Positions 31,735-44,519 of a stretch of DNA of 64,000 nt are shown here, one piece after another (position 1 is the stretch's first letter; each line of letters opens with the position of its first letter). Under the pieces are notes generated by a model that was given only the letters and a program-made list of their open reading frames with translations, did not search any database and was not told the origin of the DNA. The translations under genes were made by a program, and so were the position numbers. This DNA comes from Dipteris shenzhenensis (taxonomy: Eukaryota; Polypodiophyta; Polypodiopsida; Gleicheniales): the NCBI GenBank assembly GCA_047967505.1, contig CM106541.1; one strand, given 5' to 3'.

Positions 31735-34700
31735 AGGCACACCCATCAGATTATTACTTGGTCGGATAACACACCTAAGGGCGTGTTTTTTTGCGGATGT
31801 GCATATCACTAGGGGAAAAATGATGTATAATGCATGATCGGCCATGCAAAGCATATCCAATGGTAACAATACTTTGCACGCACCTCAACCTAGTTGAAAC
31901 AGACTTGCGTGCAAAGTGGAGCCCCCATCCGATAAGTACTTGTTTGAATAACACACCTAGGACCGTGTTTTTATATGGTTGTGCATGACACTAAGGCAAA
32001 AACGGTGTTTTATGCTTGATCCACAATGCAAAGCATATTTGATGGGCACAATACTTTGCACACACCTTCAACTAGGTGGAATTGAATTACATGCAAAGTG
32101 GCATTCCCATCGCACAAGTACTTGATCGGATAACACACCTAGCAGCGTGTTCTTTTACGGATGTGCATAACACTAAGGCAAATATGGTATTTAATGCTCG
32201 ATCGACCATGCAAAGCATATCCGATGGGCACAATACTTTTCCTATGCCTTAACCGGGCCTTAACCTAGGTGGTATGGAAATGTTCTCAAAGAGACATACC
32301 CATCCGATAAGTACTTGGTCAGATAACATACTAAGGGTGTGTTTTTTTGCGGATGTGCATATCACTACCGAAAAAATGTTGTATAATGCGTAATCGACCA
32401 TGCACTGCATATCCGATGGTGACAATACTTTCAATGCATCTCAAACTAGTTGAAACGGACTTGCGTGCAAAGTGGAGCCCCCATTCGATAAGTACTTGTT
32501 TGATTAACACACCTAGGACTGTGTTTTTTTATGGTTGTGCATGACACTAAGGCAAAAACGGTGTTTTATGCTTGATCGACAATGCAAAGCATATCCGATG
32601 GGCACAATACTTTGCACACACCTTCAACTAGGTGGAATTGACTTACATGCAAAGTGGCACATGCGTCCCATAAGTTCTTGATCAGATAAGATACCTAGCA
32701 GTGTGTTTTTTTCAGATGTGCATGACGCTAGAGCAAAAATAGTATTTAATGCTCGATCGACCATGCAAAGGATATCCGATGGGCACAACACTTTTCCTGT
32801 GCCTCAACCTAGGTGGTATTGAAATGTTCTAAAAGAGGCACACCCATCCGATAAGTACTTGGTCAAATAACACACCTAAGGTTGTGTTTTTTTGCGGATG
32901 TGCATATGACTAGGGGAAAAACGGTGTATAATGCCTGATCGGCCATGCAAAGCATATCTGATGGTGAAAATACTTTGCACGCACCTCAATCTAGTTGAAA
33001 AGGACTTGCATACGAAGTGGAGCCCCCATCCGATAAGTACATGTTTGATTAACACACCTAGGACCGTGTTTTTTCATGGTTGTGCATGACACTAAGACAA
33101 AAACGGTGTTTTATGCTTGATCGACAATGCAAAGCATATCCGATGGGCACAATACTTTGCACACACCTTCAACTAGGTGGAATTGACTTACATGCAAAGT
33201 GTCACACCCATCCCATAAGTGCTTTTCGGATAACATACCTAGCAGCGTGTTTTTTTACGGATGTGCATGACACTAGAGCAAAAATAGTATTTAATGCTTG
33301 ATCGACCATGCAAAGGATATCCGATGGGCACAACACTTTTCCTACGCCTCAACCTAGGTGGTATTGAAATGTTCTCAAAGAGGCACACCCATCCGATAAG
33401 TACTTGGTCAGATAACACACTTAAGGGCGTGTTTTTTTGTGGATGTGCATATCACTAGGGAAAAAACGGTGTATAATGGATGATCGACCATGCAAAGCAT
33501 ATCCAATGGTGACAATACTTTGCACGCACCTCAAAATAGTTGAAACGGACATGCGTGCAAAGTGGAGCACCCATCCGATAAGTACTTGTTTGAATAACAC
33601 ACCTAGGGCTGTGTTTTTATATGGTTGTGCATGACACTAAGGCAGAAACGGTGTTTTATACTTGATCCACAATGCAAAGCATATCCACAATACTTTGTAC
33701 ACACCTTAAAATAGGTGGAATTGACTTACATGCAAAGTGGCACGCCCATCCCATAAGTGCTTGATCGGATAAAATACCTAGCAGCGTGATTTTTTACGAA
33801 TGTGCATGACACTAGAGCAAAAATAGTATTTCATGCTCGATCGACCATGCAAAGGATATCTGATGGGCACAACACTTTTACTATGCATCAATCTAGGTGG
33901 TATTGAAATGTTCTCAAAGAGGCACACCCATCCGATAAGTACTTGGTCAGATAACACACCTAAGGGCGTGTTTTTTTGTGGATGTGCATATCACTAGGGG
34001 AAAAACAATGTATAATGCGTGATCGGCCATGCAAAGCATATCCGATGGTCACAATACTTTGCACACACCTCAACCTAGTTGAAAGATACTTGCGTGCAAA
34101 GTGGAGCCCCCATCTGATAAGTACTTGTTTGAATAACACACCTAGGACCGTGTTTTTTTATGGTTGTGCATTACACTAAGGAAAAAACGGTGTTTTATGC
34201 TTGATCCACAATGCAAAGCATATTTGATGGGCACAATACTTTGCACACACCTTCAACTAGGTGGAATTGAATTACATGCAAAGTGGCATTCCCATCGCAC
34301 AAGTACTTGATCGGATAACACACCTAGCAGTGTGTTTTTTTACGTATGTGCATGACACTAAGGCAAAAATGGTATTTAATGCTTGATCGACCATGCAAAG
34401 CATATCCCATGGGCAAAATACTTTTCCTACGCCTTAACCTAGGTGGTATTGAAATGTTCTCAAAGCCACACACCCATCCGATAAGTACTTGGTCAGATGA
34501 CATACCTAAGGGCGTGTTTTTTTGCGGATATGCATATCACTACCAAAAAAACATTGTATAATGTGTAATCGACCATGCAGAGCATACCGATGGTGACAAT
34601 ACTTTGCACGCATCTCAATCTAGTTGAAACGGACTTGCGTGCAAAGTGGAACCCCCATCCGATAAGTACTTCTTTGATTAACACACCTAGGACCGTGTTT

Positions 34701-36770
34701 TTCATGGTTGTGCATGACACTAAGGCAAAAACGATGTTTTATGCTTGATCGACAATGCAAAGCAGATCCGATGGGCACAATACTTTGCATACACCTTCAA
34801 CTAGGTGGAATTGACTTACATGCAAAGTGGCACTCCCATCCCATAAGTGCTTGATCGGATAACATACCTAGCAGCGTGTTTTTTTACGGATGTGCATGAC
34901 ACGAGCAAAAATAGTATTTAATGCTCGATCGACCATGCAAAGGATATCCGATGGGCACAACACTTTTCCTACACCTCAACCTAGGTGGTGTTGAAATGTT
35001 CTCAAAGAGGCACACCCATCTGATAAGTACTTGGTCAGATAACACACCTAAGGGCGTGTTTTTTTTGTGGATGTGCATATCACTTGAGAAAAAACTGTGT
35101 ATAATGCGTGATCGACCATGCAAAGCATATCCGACGGTGACAATACTTTGCACGCACCTCAACGTAGTTGAAAAGGACTTGCATGCAAAGTGGAACCCCC
35201 ATCCGATAAGTACTTGTTTGAATAGTTCACTCCTAGGGCCGTGTTCTTATATGGTTGTGCATGACACTAAGGCAAAAACGGTGTTTTATGCTTGATCGAC
35301 AATGCAAAGCATATCCAATGGGCACAATACCTTGCACACACCTTCAAATAGGTGGAATTGACTTACATCCAAAGTGGCATTCCCATCTCATAAGTACTTG
35401 ATTGGATAACACACCTAGCAGCGTGTTTTTTTACGGATGTGCATGACACTAAGGCAAAAATGGTATTTAATGCTCGATCGACCATGCAAAGCATATCCGA
35501 TGGGCACAATACTTTTCCTACGCCTTAACATAGGTGGTATTGAAATGTTCTCAAAGAGGCACACCAATCCGATAAGTACTTGGTCAGATAACTTACCTAA
35601 GGGCGTGTTTTTTTGCGGATGTGCATATCACTACGGGAAAAAGGTTGTATAATGCGTAATCGACCATGCAGAGCATATCGGATGGTGACAATACTTTGCA
35701 TGCATCTCAACCTAGTCGAAACGGACTTGCGTGCAAACTGGAGCCCCCATCCGATAAGTACTTGTTTGATTAACACACCTAGGACCGTGTTTTTTCATGG
35801 TTGTGCATGACACTAAGGCAAAAACAGTGTTTTATGCTTGATCAACAATGCAAAGCATATTAGATGGGCGCAATACTTTGCACACACCTTCAACTAGGTG
35901 GAATTGACTTACATGCAAAGTGGCACACCCATCCCATAAGTGCTTGATCGGATAACATACCTAGCAGCGTGATTTTTTACTGATGTGCATGACACTAAGG
36001 CAAAAATGGTATTTAATGCTCGATTGACCATGCAAAGCATGTCCGATGGGCAGAACACTTTTCCTACACCTCAATCTAGGTGGTATTGAAATGTTCTCAA
36101 AGAGGCACACCCATCCGATAAGTAGTTGGTCGGATAACACACCTAAGGGTGTGTTTTTTTGCGGATGTGCATATCACTAGGGAAAAAACGGTGTATAATC
36201 CGTGATCGGCCATGCAAAGCATATCCGATGGTCACAATACTTTGCACGCACCTCAACCTAGTTGAAACGGACTTGCGTGCAAAGTGGAGCCCCCATCCAG
36301 TAAGTACTTGTTTGAATAACACGTCTAGGACCGTGTTTTTATAGGGTTGTGCATGACACTAAGGCAAAAACGGTGTTTTATGCTTGATCCACAATGCAAA
36401 GCATATGTTATGGGCACAATACTTTGCACACACCTTCAACTAGGTGGAATTGGATTACATGCAAAGTGGCATTCCCATCGCACAAGTACTTGATCAGATA
36501 ACACACCTAGCAGCGTGTTTTTTTACGGATGTGCATGACACTAAGGCAACAATGGTATTTAATGCTCGATCGACCATGCAAAGCACCTTCAACTAGGTGG
36601 AATTGACTTACATGCAGTGTGGCACGCCCATCCCATAAGTACTTGATCGGATAACATACCTAGCATCGTGCTTTTTTACGGATGTGCATGACATTAGAGC
36701 AAAAATAGTATTTAATGCTCGATCGACCATGCAAAGGATAACTTGGCGTGTCCATCTGATGAGTACTTGA
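31735..36770. repeat. Satellite array: ~180-bp monomers in three-monomer higher-order units
   Basis: About 28 tandem monomers of about 180 bp. Three monomer types alternate regularly. Type A carries tacttggtcagataacac and aatgttctcaaagagg. Type B carries tacttgtttgaataacac and actaaggcaaaaacgg. Type C carries cttgatcggataac and gcagcgtgttttttt. Type A recurs near 31757, 32307, 32861, 33407, 33950, 34492, 35030, 35580 and 36126, giving a higher-order period of 538-554 bp. The last unit (36560-36770) is rearranged and truncated. Monomers share gatgtgcat and ccatgcaaagcatatccgatgg. Every short open frame in it is repeat-derived. Organisation and size resemble centromeric or pericentromeric satellites. 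Confidence 0.95.
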
Positions 36771-36904
36771 TCGGATAACTTCTCCCACCAATAAATTAAG
36801 TACTAATTAAAAATTATAATAAATGAGTAGGTTATTAAAAAGAGACTAATATTTATGTAATTGTTGCTACTGCAGCTTGCTTCCGAAGGACTTTCACACA
36901 GGAG

Positions 36905-38522
36905 ATGGCTATAGATTTTGTTCCAGGGATGGATGTGATTTTATGTAGCAAAAGAGAAGTAGTTGCATTTGCTACAATCCATGATAGTGATCCCAATTCA
37001 GTTTGCCACTTTCGAAGACTTGGCGAAGATAAGGTGGCAGTTACTGTATCAAAGATTCTTAGCGCACATGTTGAGCTAAAGTATAAATGTGGAGATATGG
37101 AAACACTTGGAGATGTTATGCCCTACAATACATCCAACAAATCATTTATAGCATGGGACAAAGATAAGACTTATGCAACAGACATTATCAAGAATACAAA
37201 GTGCACCATCTTGGATTTTACTATAGGGGACATTTTACAAATGAGATCATTTGCAAATAAGACTGTAGTAGAAGGTGAAGTATTGGGATTTGAACAAGTG
37301 GAGCAATGGTCATTTGCACAGATGAGGATTCTAAAAGTCACTGATGATGGTATGGTTGATAACATAACATCCTTATGTGATCCCTACTATGAGGTAGGCA
37401 AGAATATGAGATGGAGCATGCAATTTTTAAACATGAGAAAGAGGCACGTGGTTTTCAATGATAAAGACAAGGTATACTACAATATCAAAGGACCTAAAAA
37501 GCGTGCCCATGTGCCGAGCTCTATCACTTCAAATGTGGATGATTTCAATGTACTCAATTATAGAAGTGACATCTTATCTGGAGTGGATGAGTTCATTGGT
37601 TCCGAGAAACAAAATGATTTTAGAAGCGAAGCCTTATCTGGGGTGGATGAATTCTTGCACAGTGAGAAGCGCAAAGGTTTCAATAGCGATGTCTTGTCAA
37701 GTGTGGATGAGTTCATGCATATTAACAAACCTGGTGTCAATCAAGCTTGTGGATTTGTGAAAGCCATGCAAGATGTCCCAATGAGTGATGTTCTCTCAGG
37801 AGTGTAAGAGTTTCAAGGTTCTCAATACTCTCGTAGAATATTGAATTCATTGAATGGTCCTAAGAGTATGTTAAAAACGAGGATGAGATCAACAGAGGAT
37901 TATTCAATATTTAACTTTGATTGTGATATGACCAAGGATGCAACGACCAATCATGGATGCTTGGTTACAAACAAATGTGAGGAGAAGAAGTGCATAAATA
38001 CAGATAGCAACGTGCACGAGGAACGAAAACGGTCATACATATGCATGAAGAGAAAGAGAATCCAGGCAGATCCACAAAAGCAACCAAAGAGGAAGAGAGT
38101 AATGAAGGAGGAGAACATGTTAAATGCATTGGGATATCTATGTTGCAAGCGAAGATGTATGCACTTCATTGATCTTGCAGACATCAGGGAATGTAGAGGA
38201 CACATGTGGCAAAGAAGAGGAAGCGAAAGAAATGAATACCTTCTCACAAGTCTCTCTTGCTTTCTTCAAAATGGCAATAAAAGGCTAAGTTCAAGACAAA
38301 AGGTAAAACCTCTCGTAAATGGAAAAAAGATTTGCAATAAGGCATATCACAATATTATTGGATTCCCATGGTACATACTGGGATTTAGTCACCAAGGCAA
38401 AGGGCGGCAACAAATTTAGCATTCACGGTAATAGAGGAAGGTCCAAATCAAGAATATCAACTGTCAGGGTAGCAGCAATTTTGCAAGACTTCACATCAAG
38501 GAAAAATATTAAAAATAGTTAA
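36905..38522 (+). pseudogene. Transposase-like gene with internal LSGVDEF repeat
   Basis: Starts MAIDFVPGMDVILCSKREVV just after a splice-acceptor-like tgctactgcag. The first 60 residues (VVAFATIHDSDPNSVCHFRR, LGEDKVAVTV) resemble the small En/Spm-associated Transposase_23 domain. At 37560-37810 a unit of about 60 bp is repeated four times, encoding SDxLSGVDEF. The fourth copy contains a TAA (37805-37807) where the others have the Asp codon. The same frame continues with a basic region (QKQPKRKRVMKEE), then HFIDLADIRECRGHMWQRR, EYLLTSLSCFL and ICNKAYHNIIGFPWYILGFS. A frame change near 38400 leads to FSIHGNRGRSKSRIS. From memory, that tail resembles the N-terminal part of long transposase-like proteins of animals and seedless plants. 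The catalytic part is absent. Confidence 0.6.
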
Positions 38523-38529
38523 ATTAACA

Positions 38530-38789
38530 AATAACTTAGATATAGCTAGAATTTCTAATATAGGATTATTTTAAATTCTTGCATGTTGGTGCAAAAGTAT
38601 AGATTGAAAAAACAATATTTTTATGTGAATTTGATAGTGCCACAAAGTGAACTTTTGATTTGGGAAGAATATTTTCAGAAAGTAAAATTTTGATTTGGGA
38701 AGGATATTTTCACAAAGTAAACTTTTCATTTGGGAAGGATTTTTGGGCTTCGTCCAAAAACAACAGAAAAAGTCCAAAATTAATGAAAT
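38530..38789. other. AT-rich spacer
   Basis: Contains a repeated word (tttgatttgggaag..att, three times at 38654-38745). No gene. Confidence 0.5.
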
Positions 38790-40245
38790 AGGTGTTATAG
38801 TGACTTTTATCAGATTGGTAATGGTCGTTATATAGTGATACTATGATAGTTTTTTATAGCAACATTTTACAAAGAGTTTTTTTTCCCATACCGACCTTAA
38901 AAGATAGTTTTTTCCAATGAAAATTTTTTTTAAATTTTCATACATGTTTGATCTTTTGAGAGAATAAAGTACGAGAGCATGTACATCAAGCCTTTGAAGC
39001 TCATATATTCATGTCCAAGTTTGAGATGAAAAAAATCAATGAAGAGAATTTACATCAACGGTTTCATCCTGAGCCAAGTCTAACGCGGCAAACAAGTCTA
39101 TCTCTAACTCTATACCGAGTTGATCTCCTATATCATCATCATAATCTAGCATCATACGTTTACCTAAGAGTACTTGATCATCTTCTTCAATAAAGTGTAG
39201 TGATTCTTGATGATCGTCATCTTCTTCCTCAATATCGTGATCTCCATCTTCCTCTCGTACGATGTCATTATGCGCATCTTCCTCTTGGCTCATATTGTGA
39301 TCTTCATCTTCTTCGCTAGATTCATCTGGATCAATTGGATTCAACATTGGTAGTGGCATCTCCATATCCACAGCTCTATCGTCAAAAATTTGCTTACTTC
39401 GTGGTGCAACTTAGATCACGTACCACCATCTTGGATCAAAACGATCCGGATGAAAAACCACCTATATTGAAGATGGGTGCCAAATGCCATCAATTATATA
39501 TATGAAATTATGCTTATGTACATGTATCAATGGATCTTTAAAAACAAAAGCTTCGATTAATTAAATCATTAGTATGCACCTACTCACATTGCTCGGGAAG
39601 AACAAAAGTATCACTTTCATTGGTCCAAAGTTTGGTGGAGTCTATTGCAAAGAAACTACAACTGTCTCTTCTCACTGTCACATGGGGACCATTGTAAATA
39701 GTTCTAAACCATTTTACATCACGAATGAAAATACTAAATCGTCTAAAATCAACTTCATAGATTTCGCGTATGGTTCCACAATAATCCAACTCTGAGGAGA
39801 GAGGATTGGTATCCAAAGCACTTGCTCGGATATCTTGTGTGAAGTTAGCCATGACTCCACAATCATACGCGACTCTCTTTGATTCGATGCGTTCCATGTG
39901 AAAATGTCGTCCATATGACCATAATGCACTGTACTTTTTGTACTGTAAAAGATCATCATTAAAACAATGAAGATGCATCTATTTTATAGCGTATATTGCC
40001 ACAAATAATTACTTAATTATGTCAAGAGGTAAGAAACTTACATGCATCATTGATAACTCTCACTCGCGCTCGTTTATTGTCTCTCCATCGCGTTTGGCTT
40101 TATGTAGAGCCACCAGTTGTAGCCAATCAAGTGATATGTGAGTGGGAAGAAGAACCAGATCCCGTGGATATGGTTGCGATCACCTGTACATTACTCTGAA
40201 TCTCATCCTTGCATTTATTCTTTCTGCTTTGGCTGCTTCATATCT
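38790..40245 (-). mobile_element. Truncated relative of CACTA-1
   Basis: Matches CACTA-1 from about 1975 to 3350, including the degenerate subterminal repeats (tcgttatatagtgata at 38826), the TNP2 acidic tail and the DUF4216 part. Similarity stops near 40245, before the TnpA-like gene. No terminal inverted repeat or target duplication is visible, so both ends are lost. Confidence 0.88.
39036..39978 (-). pseudogene. TNP2 C-terminal remnant, second copy
   Basis: Close relative of 2190-3088. It has the DUF4216-type part (YCGTIREIYEVDFRR, IRDVKWFRT, VLPEQCE) at 39978-39580, and the acidic tail (MDMEMPLPMLNPID and onward) at 39371-39036. As in the other copy, the two parts are in separate frames. 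Confidence 0.82.
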
Positions 40246-40678
40246 CTCAATCCACTTTTGCATCTCCTTGCTATTGAGGATACAAAACTTATGGCACTGA
40301 ACCCTCCCAAACCTCCCCTCAAACCATGGCTATTCATCCAAATCACTTTCCAACAACTAAATCCTACTACTTCTCATCATAATCACCTTCCAATTGCTAA
40401 ATCATACCCCTTCTCACCATATTCACTTTTCAACGCCTCAATCCAATTTCTTCTCATCATTTTGTTTTGTTGTAATCCCAAACTAGCTTGCATTGATCCT
40501 ATTCTAGCCTATACTAATATAAGATATTTTCTCCTTTTTTTTTTTTTAATAACCTATTTCTTAAATCCTCTCCTAGATCCAATTGAAGATCACACTAACA
40601 AGATGTGAAAAACTACCCCACACATTGAAGTTGCACCAGAGTGGACTAGGACTCATCAATTCCATGTGTGTTGTCTAG
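40246..40678. other. Spacer between the CACTA fragment and X-family LTR
   Basis: C/T- and A-rich, with no recognised coding or repeats shared with elsewhere in the window. Confidence 0.45.
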
Positions 40679-41329
40679 TAGAGACACACATGTCATGGGG
40701 ATGTTGGAAGTGTGCCAATGGATCTTCTCACTCCTATGCTACTCCTTGTGGGAGCCTTGTGTAGTGAAGCCTTCACTTGTGTCACTCAAGTGGCTATTAG
40801 ATCGTTGCAATAGGGTTTCCACTGAGAAGGAGGTGAGAAAGAGAGATAGGAGGGGGAGGTAAGAAGGGAAGGGGATGGAGAAGGAGATGAAGGTGAAGGG
40901 GAATCGTGGAAAACACCAAAGTCAAACAAAGAGAGCAAGAAAACCTCAATCTCAACACATTAGCAAGAAGAGAGCTTGTATTTCTCAAAGGTTGCATACA
41001 ACAATGAAGACTAAAGTCAACTACTTGGTCTTTTATACAAGTCACTTTTTGAAGGGATGGCCAACCCTATTCCTTGTACCACTGTCTCTCTCCCTCTTGT
41101 TACAACCACTTGGGCCCATAAGCTACCAAGGCATATGCTTATTCTCACAACCTTCCCTCTGTCTTCAAATGGCTCTTGTGTTATCCATATATGGGATCCA
41201 AATGGCTCTTATCTTATCCTTGCCAAATTGGTAAATCCCAGTGATTGCCTCGATCTTGGGCCATTTTTAGCTCGAAACCCGTAGGGTTTGGATGGCCCAG
41301 ACCGTCAACATGTTCAATGGTTGTTAACA
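40679..41329 (-). repeat. LTR of X-family copy A
   Basis: Starts (minus strand) TGTTAACAACCATTG. Similar to 52661-51643 over most of its length, with internal deletions (651 against 1019 bp). The left boundary is my best estimate from where the two copies diverge. Confidence 0.65.
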
Positions 41330-41739
41330 TGCCCCCCTTCCTATTGTTGAGCCATCATTGGATCAGCCATGCTTCACTTAGTGAGTGGAGAGGGCCACCT
41401 GGAGTATTGCATAGAGGTCCAATTACCGTGGGGTGATCGTTGGCTGGTACTTTCAAAAGTGGGTGGCATGCATGTCCTCGAATGTTTGAATGTGATGGCC
41501 ATCGTGATTTCACACCCAAAGGTATAGGCACAAGTCTTGGAATTGTTGGGAGGGGCCAATGTCGGGGTTCAAGACAATCTAATTTTTGGGATTGTGAAGT
41601 TTGCCATTGATTGAATGAATATGGGCAAGGAGATCTCAAAGTAGCATGAGGATAAGTCGATTGAAGTGCACTGCTGCTACCACCATGGGGTCGGGTACTG
41701 AGCCCTAGGTATCATTGGATCATTGAAGGTGAAAGAAAA

Positions 41740-42440
41740 ATCCTTCTTGAGTCATCTCCTTGGGGAAGTTGTACTTAGGGAAGTTATACTAAGGGAAGTT
41801 GTATGTAATGTTTGGATCCTTCTTTTGTAGCTCCTTGAAGTGTTCCCAAGACCATCACCATTCCATGGGCATATAGAGGGATGGATTTCCCACTCAAGGG
41901 GTGCACTGTGATAATAGCGCCAAAATTTCTCCTTCTTCAAAAAGGGGATGAGCCACTGGGGTTGGAGACCTATGTTCATGTTGGTGAGGGAAATAGGTGT
42001 GTCTAGAGCTAAGTTGTAGCCCCCACCTATGCACTTTGGGTAGTTGTTGAAGGACTGAGTGATAAAAGTAGTGAGGGAGAGAACTTCTATTATTTTGTAC
42101 AAATGAAGTGGGAGCCTTCAGTCTGGGCCTTCCAGTGTGCATGAGAGCATTGTGCGGCCAGTCTTGGAAGCACTGAAGGTTAGGCCACCATTGTACATCT
42201 TCTGGCGGTTATGAGGTAGGTGATGGAGGAACATCATCATAAACATTTGGCATGGGGTCTTCCTCTGCATGCCCTGCAAACAAAAGATCAATCGACATGT
42301 CAACTAGATTGGTCAGCCATAGCAAGGTATTGAGGGCTTCATATGGTAGGTCGATAGGAGCATTGGATGACATGGAGTGGGAGGTTTCATGTTGTGCGAT
42401 GCTAGTGTTGGAGGCATTGGAGGAGTACTCGAGCTAGTTT
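41740..42440 (-). pseudogene. X-family ORF2, copy A
   Basis: Protein of unknown function conserved in both X copies. Conserved landmarks are CIGGGYNLALDTPIS, EKFWRYYHSAPLEW and HPSICPWNGDGLG. The other copy (53090-53951) has RGGYNLAPDA, EKFWCYYRSAP and HPLYMP. Conservation of these peptides against nucleotide divergence suggests past coding. Stops and shifts are present. I recognise no domain. Confidence 0.5.
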
Positions 42441-42654
42441 GTGTAGGGAAGGGGAGGCAGGCTCACAATGAAAGAGAATACGGTCATTACGGCAAGCATG
42501 GATGGTATCATAATCCATACCCACTGTTGTTAGCATCTTCTTCACTTCATCTCTTGATGCAGGCATGGTATTTGGTGCAGGCAACATCTTCTGGAGCAAC
42601 CTATCACATAGGCTTCGAATAATGATGATTATCAAACATACATGATGATTCTCA

Positions 42655-43020
42655 AAACAAACAATATCCAAATAATGAGTCGAAAGAAGGGAAAAAGAGA
42701 TTGAAAGAGGGGAAAAAAAAATTGAAAGAGGGGAAAAAAGAAGAGGGGAAAAGAGCATAAGCATAAGAGAAGGAAGAGGGGGAAAGACATTGAAAGAGGG
42801 GAAAAAGAAGAGGGAAAAAGAAGAGAAGGAAGAGGGGAAAAGAGATCAAAAGAGGGGAAAAAGACGAGAGGAAAAGAGCATAAGCATAAGAGAAAATGAA
42901 AGAAAGCATATGCTTATGCTTATGCATGAGCATATAAGGATAAGAGAAAAAGAAAGAAAGCATAAGCTTGTGCTTATGCATGAGCATATAAGCATATGCT
43001 CATGCATAAGCATAAGCATA
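42655..43020. repeat. GA-rich tract and tgcttatgc repeats
   Basis: (aagaggggaaa)n followed by clustered gcttatgcttatgcatgagc words in both orientations. The same combination occurs at 44520-44760 on the other side of the TnpA-like gene. This suggests paired subterminal regions of a CACTA-type element around 43-44.5 kb. Confidence 0.75.
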
Positions 43021-43288
43021 TCGACCCTTCTCCCCTACAGTATGAAGTCCCTTCTCCCCTGCGGCAGTTTGGAGTCCCTTCTCCCTTGCTGTCAAGAGGC
43101 CCTTCTGCCTCACAGAGTCACCAGCGTACTCCCATGTAGTCGGGAGTCCCTTCTCCCAAGGTGAGTGTCCATCGTACTAGCTCGTCACAATAGGGCAGCA
43201 GGCATAGTAGCAGGGAGGGCTCTGGGGATGCATGGCATAGTGCTTTGGGGGTATTGTTGGGGACGGGGAGGATTCAGATGATGCAAAC

Positions 43289-44170
43289 GTGCAAGAGGGT
43301 GATGGTACGATCTTCTATGACATTACTATGGTAGGTGGCATCTTGATGGATGCACGGGGGAAGGACATCATGGTCTTCATGGGCTATGTAGTTGCTAACA
43401 ACTACATTGATTGTTGTATTTCATTCAAAGAGCAAAAAAAAAGTTTGACTGATGATACCATCAATGCTATACACTCTAGGTATCCCAATCCCTCCAATGT
43501 TGAGTTTATAGAGAAATGGGCAAAGTCAAAGATTACCATTATACTTGCCAATAAGAGACCTTTGCTTAAGAGGCAGGCACTAGCCGAGACTGCCAGGAGA
43601 GAGGGAGATCAACCACCAAGGGACTAGCCCCACACTGCTCATAAGCGTGAGTGGAAGAAAGCGATGAAGGCAGCGAAGGCGGACCCCAGTCTATAGCATT
43701 TGGAGGCACGAAGGATCCAAATGGAGCCTCAATGGAGCAATATGGAAATGTGCATTTTGGAGCAGGGGGTATTGCATCATGGGAGGCCCAATTTGTAAGT
43801 ATCGATCTCAAATTATGTGGTTTATTAGGAGGTTGTTTCTTTGTACTAACCCGTCTATAAATTGTGTCATCTTGCAGCTTGATATCATGGGCAGATACCC
43901 TACTCTTGCCCATGGAGGCACTTCTATGATGAGGGGTTGATTACTGAGGAGTAGTATATCTGGGCTACTGGAGCGCCCCCCCAGGTATTTAAGAGGATTC
44001 AAAAGTACTTAAATAATGTCAATGTTGTAAATAAAGATTTGATTTTTCATACATTGATACATGTCCCTCGTTTACAGGCCCCTGGGGATATTCAGGAGGA
44101 AGAAGGCAAGGATCCTCAGGAGGAAGAAGGCGATGAAGAAGGGAGCCAGGACGTGGATGACTTAGATTAG
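43289..44170 (+). pseudogene. TnpA-like CACTA gene, family-3 copy 1
   Basis: Paralogue of 62041-63058. Exon 1 includes MDARGKDIMVFMGYVVANNY, INAIHSRYPNPSNVEF and LKRQALAE, then after a TAG at 43625 HKREWKKAMKAAKAD and HFGAGGIASWEAQ ending in a gtaagt donor (about 43796). A second exon starts at about 43878 (LDIMGRYPTLA). A last acidic exon (about 44079-44170) ends QDVDDLD. The arrangement and the HFGxGG motif match the TnpA-like gene of CACTA-1. The likely role is binding transposon ends. Inactive, with stops in exons 1 and 2. Confidence 0.65.
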
Positions 44171-44519
44171 TCATAGAAGTAGTGGTAGAATTAGTGCTAG
44201 CTACTCTTTTTTGTACTTGAAGCCATTGGCTTGGCTTTGTGCCTCTCTTGTATATACACTCCTCTTATTTTTTTTATTTGAAGCCACAAGTGGCTTGGCT
44301 TCGTGCTATATGTATATACAAGTACTTTTTGGGCTATGAATTAATATACAGTCTTCTTATTTTTTTGGCATTCAATTTCCTTGTGCAATGTTCTATCAAT
44401 GAATGCCTTGTGAACTAAACATTTTGGAGTTGTAATGTTTTATTCGAAATTGTAATCATCGGCTATAGGCATGCGTGGAATCGTGCAAATTAAAATGCGA
44501 TTGGCTGTAAGAATTGAAT

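Larger units (their letters stand above)
40679..42640 (-). mobile_element. X-family LTR element, copy A (3' part)
   Basis: Read leftward: ORF2 region (about 42440-41740), a polypurine tract (aataggaaggggggc, near 41347-41330) and an LTR starting TGTTAACA at 41329 and running to about 40679. The LTR has a minus-strand TATA box (cttgtataaaagacc, about 41043-41029). It matches the LTR at 51643-52661, and the ORF2 region matches 53090-53951. The 5' part is lost at about 42640. No reverse transcriptase or integrase motif is seen in any X copy. Confidence 0.7.

Noticed and set aside
31461-31812. Pro/Ser/Leu-rich and Gly/Glu/Arg-rich open frames
   Set aside because: Both strands of a GA-rich tract read open. 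Composition artefact.
31735-36770. Regularly spaced repeats as a CRISPR array, and many plus-strand frames beginning MWMCISL or MCMTLRQ as genes
   Set aside because: The repeats are contiguous ~180-bp monomers without unique spacers. The frames are the same monomer read repeatedly.
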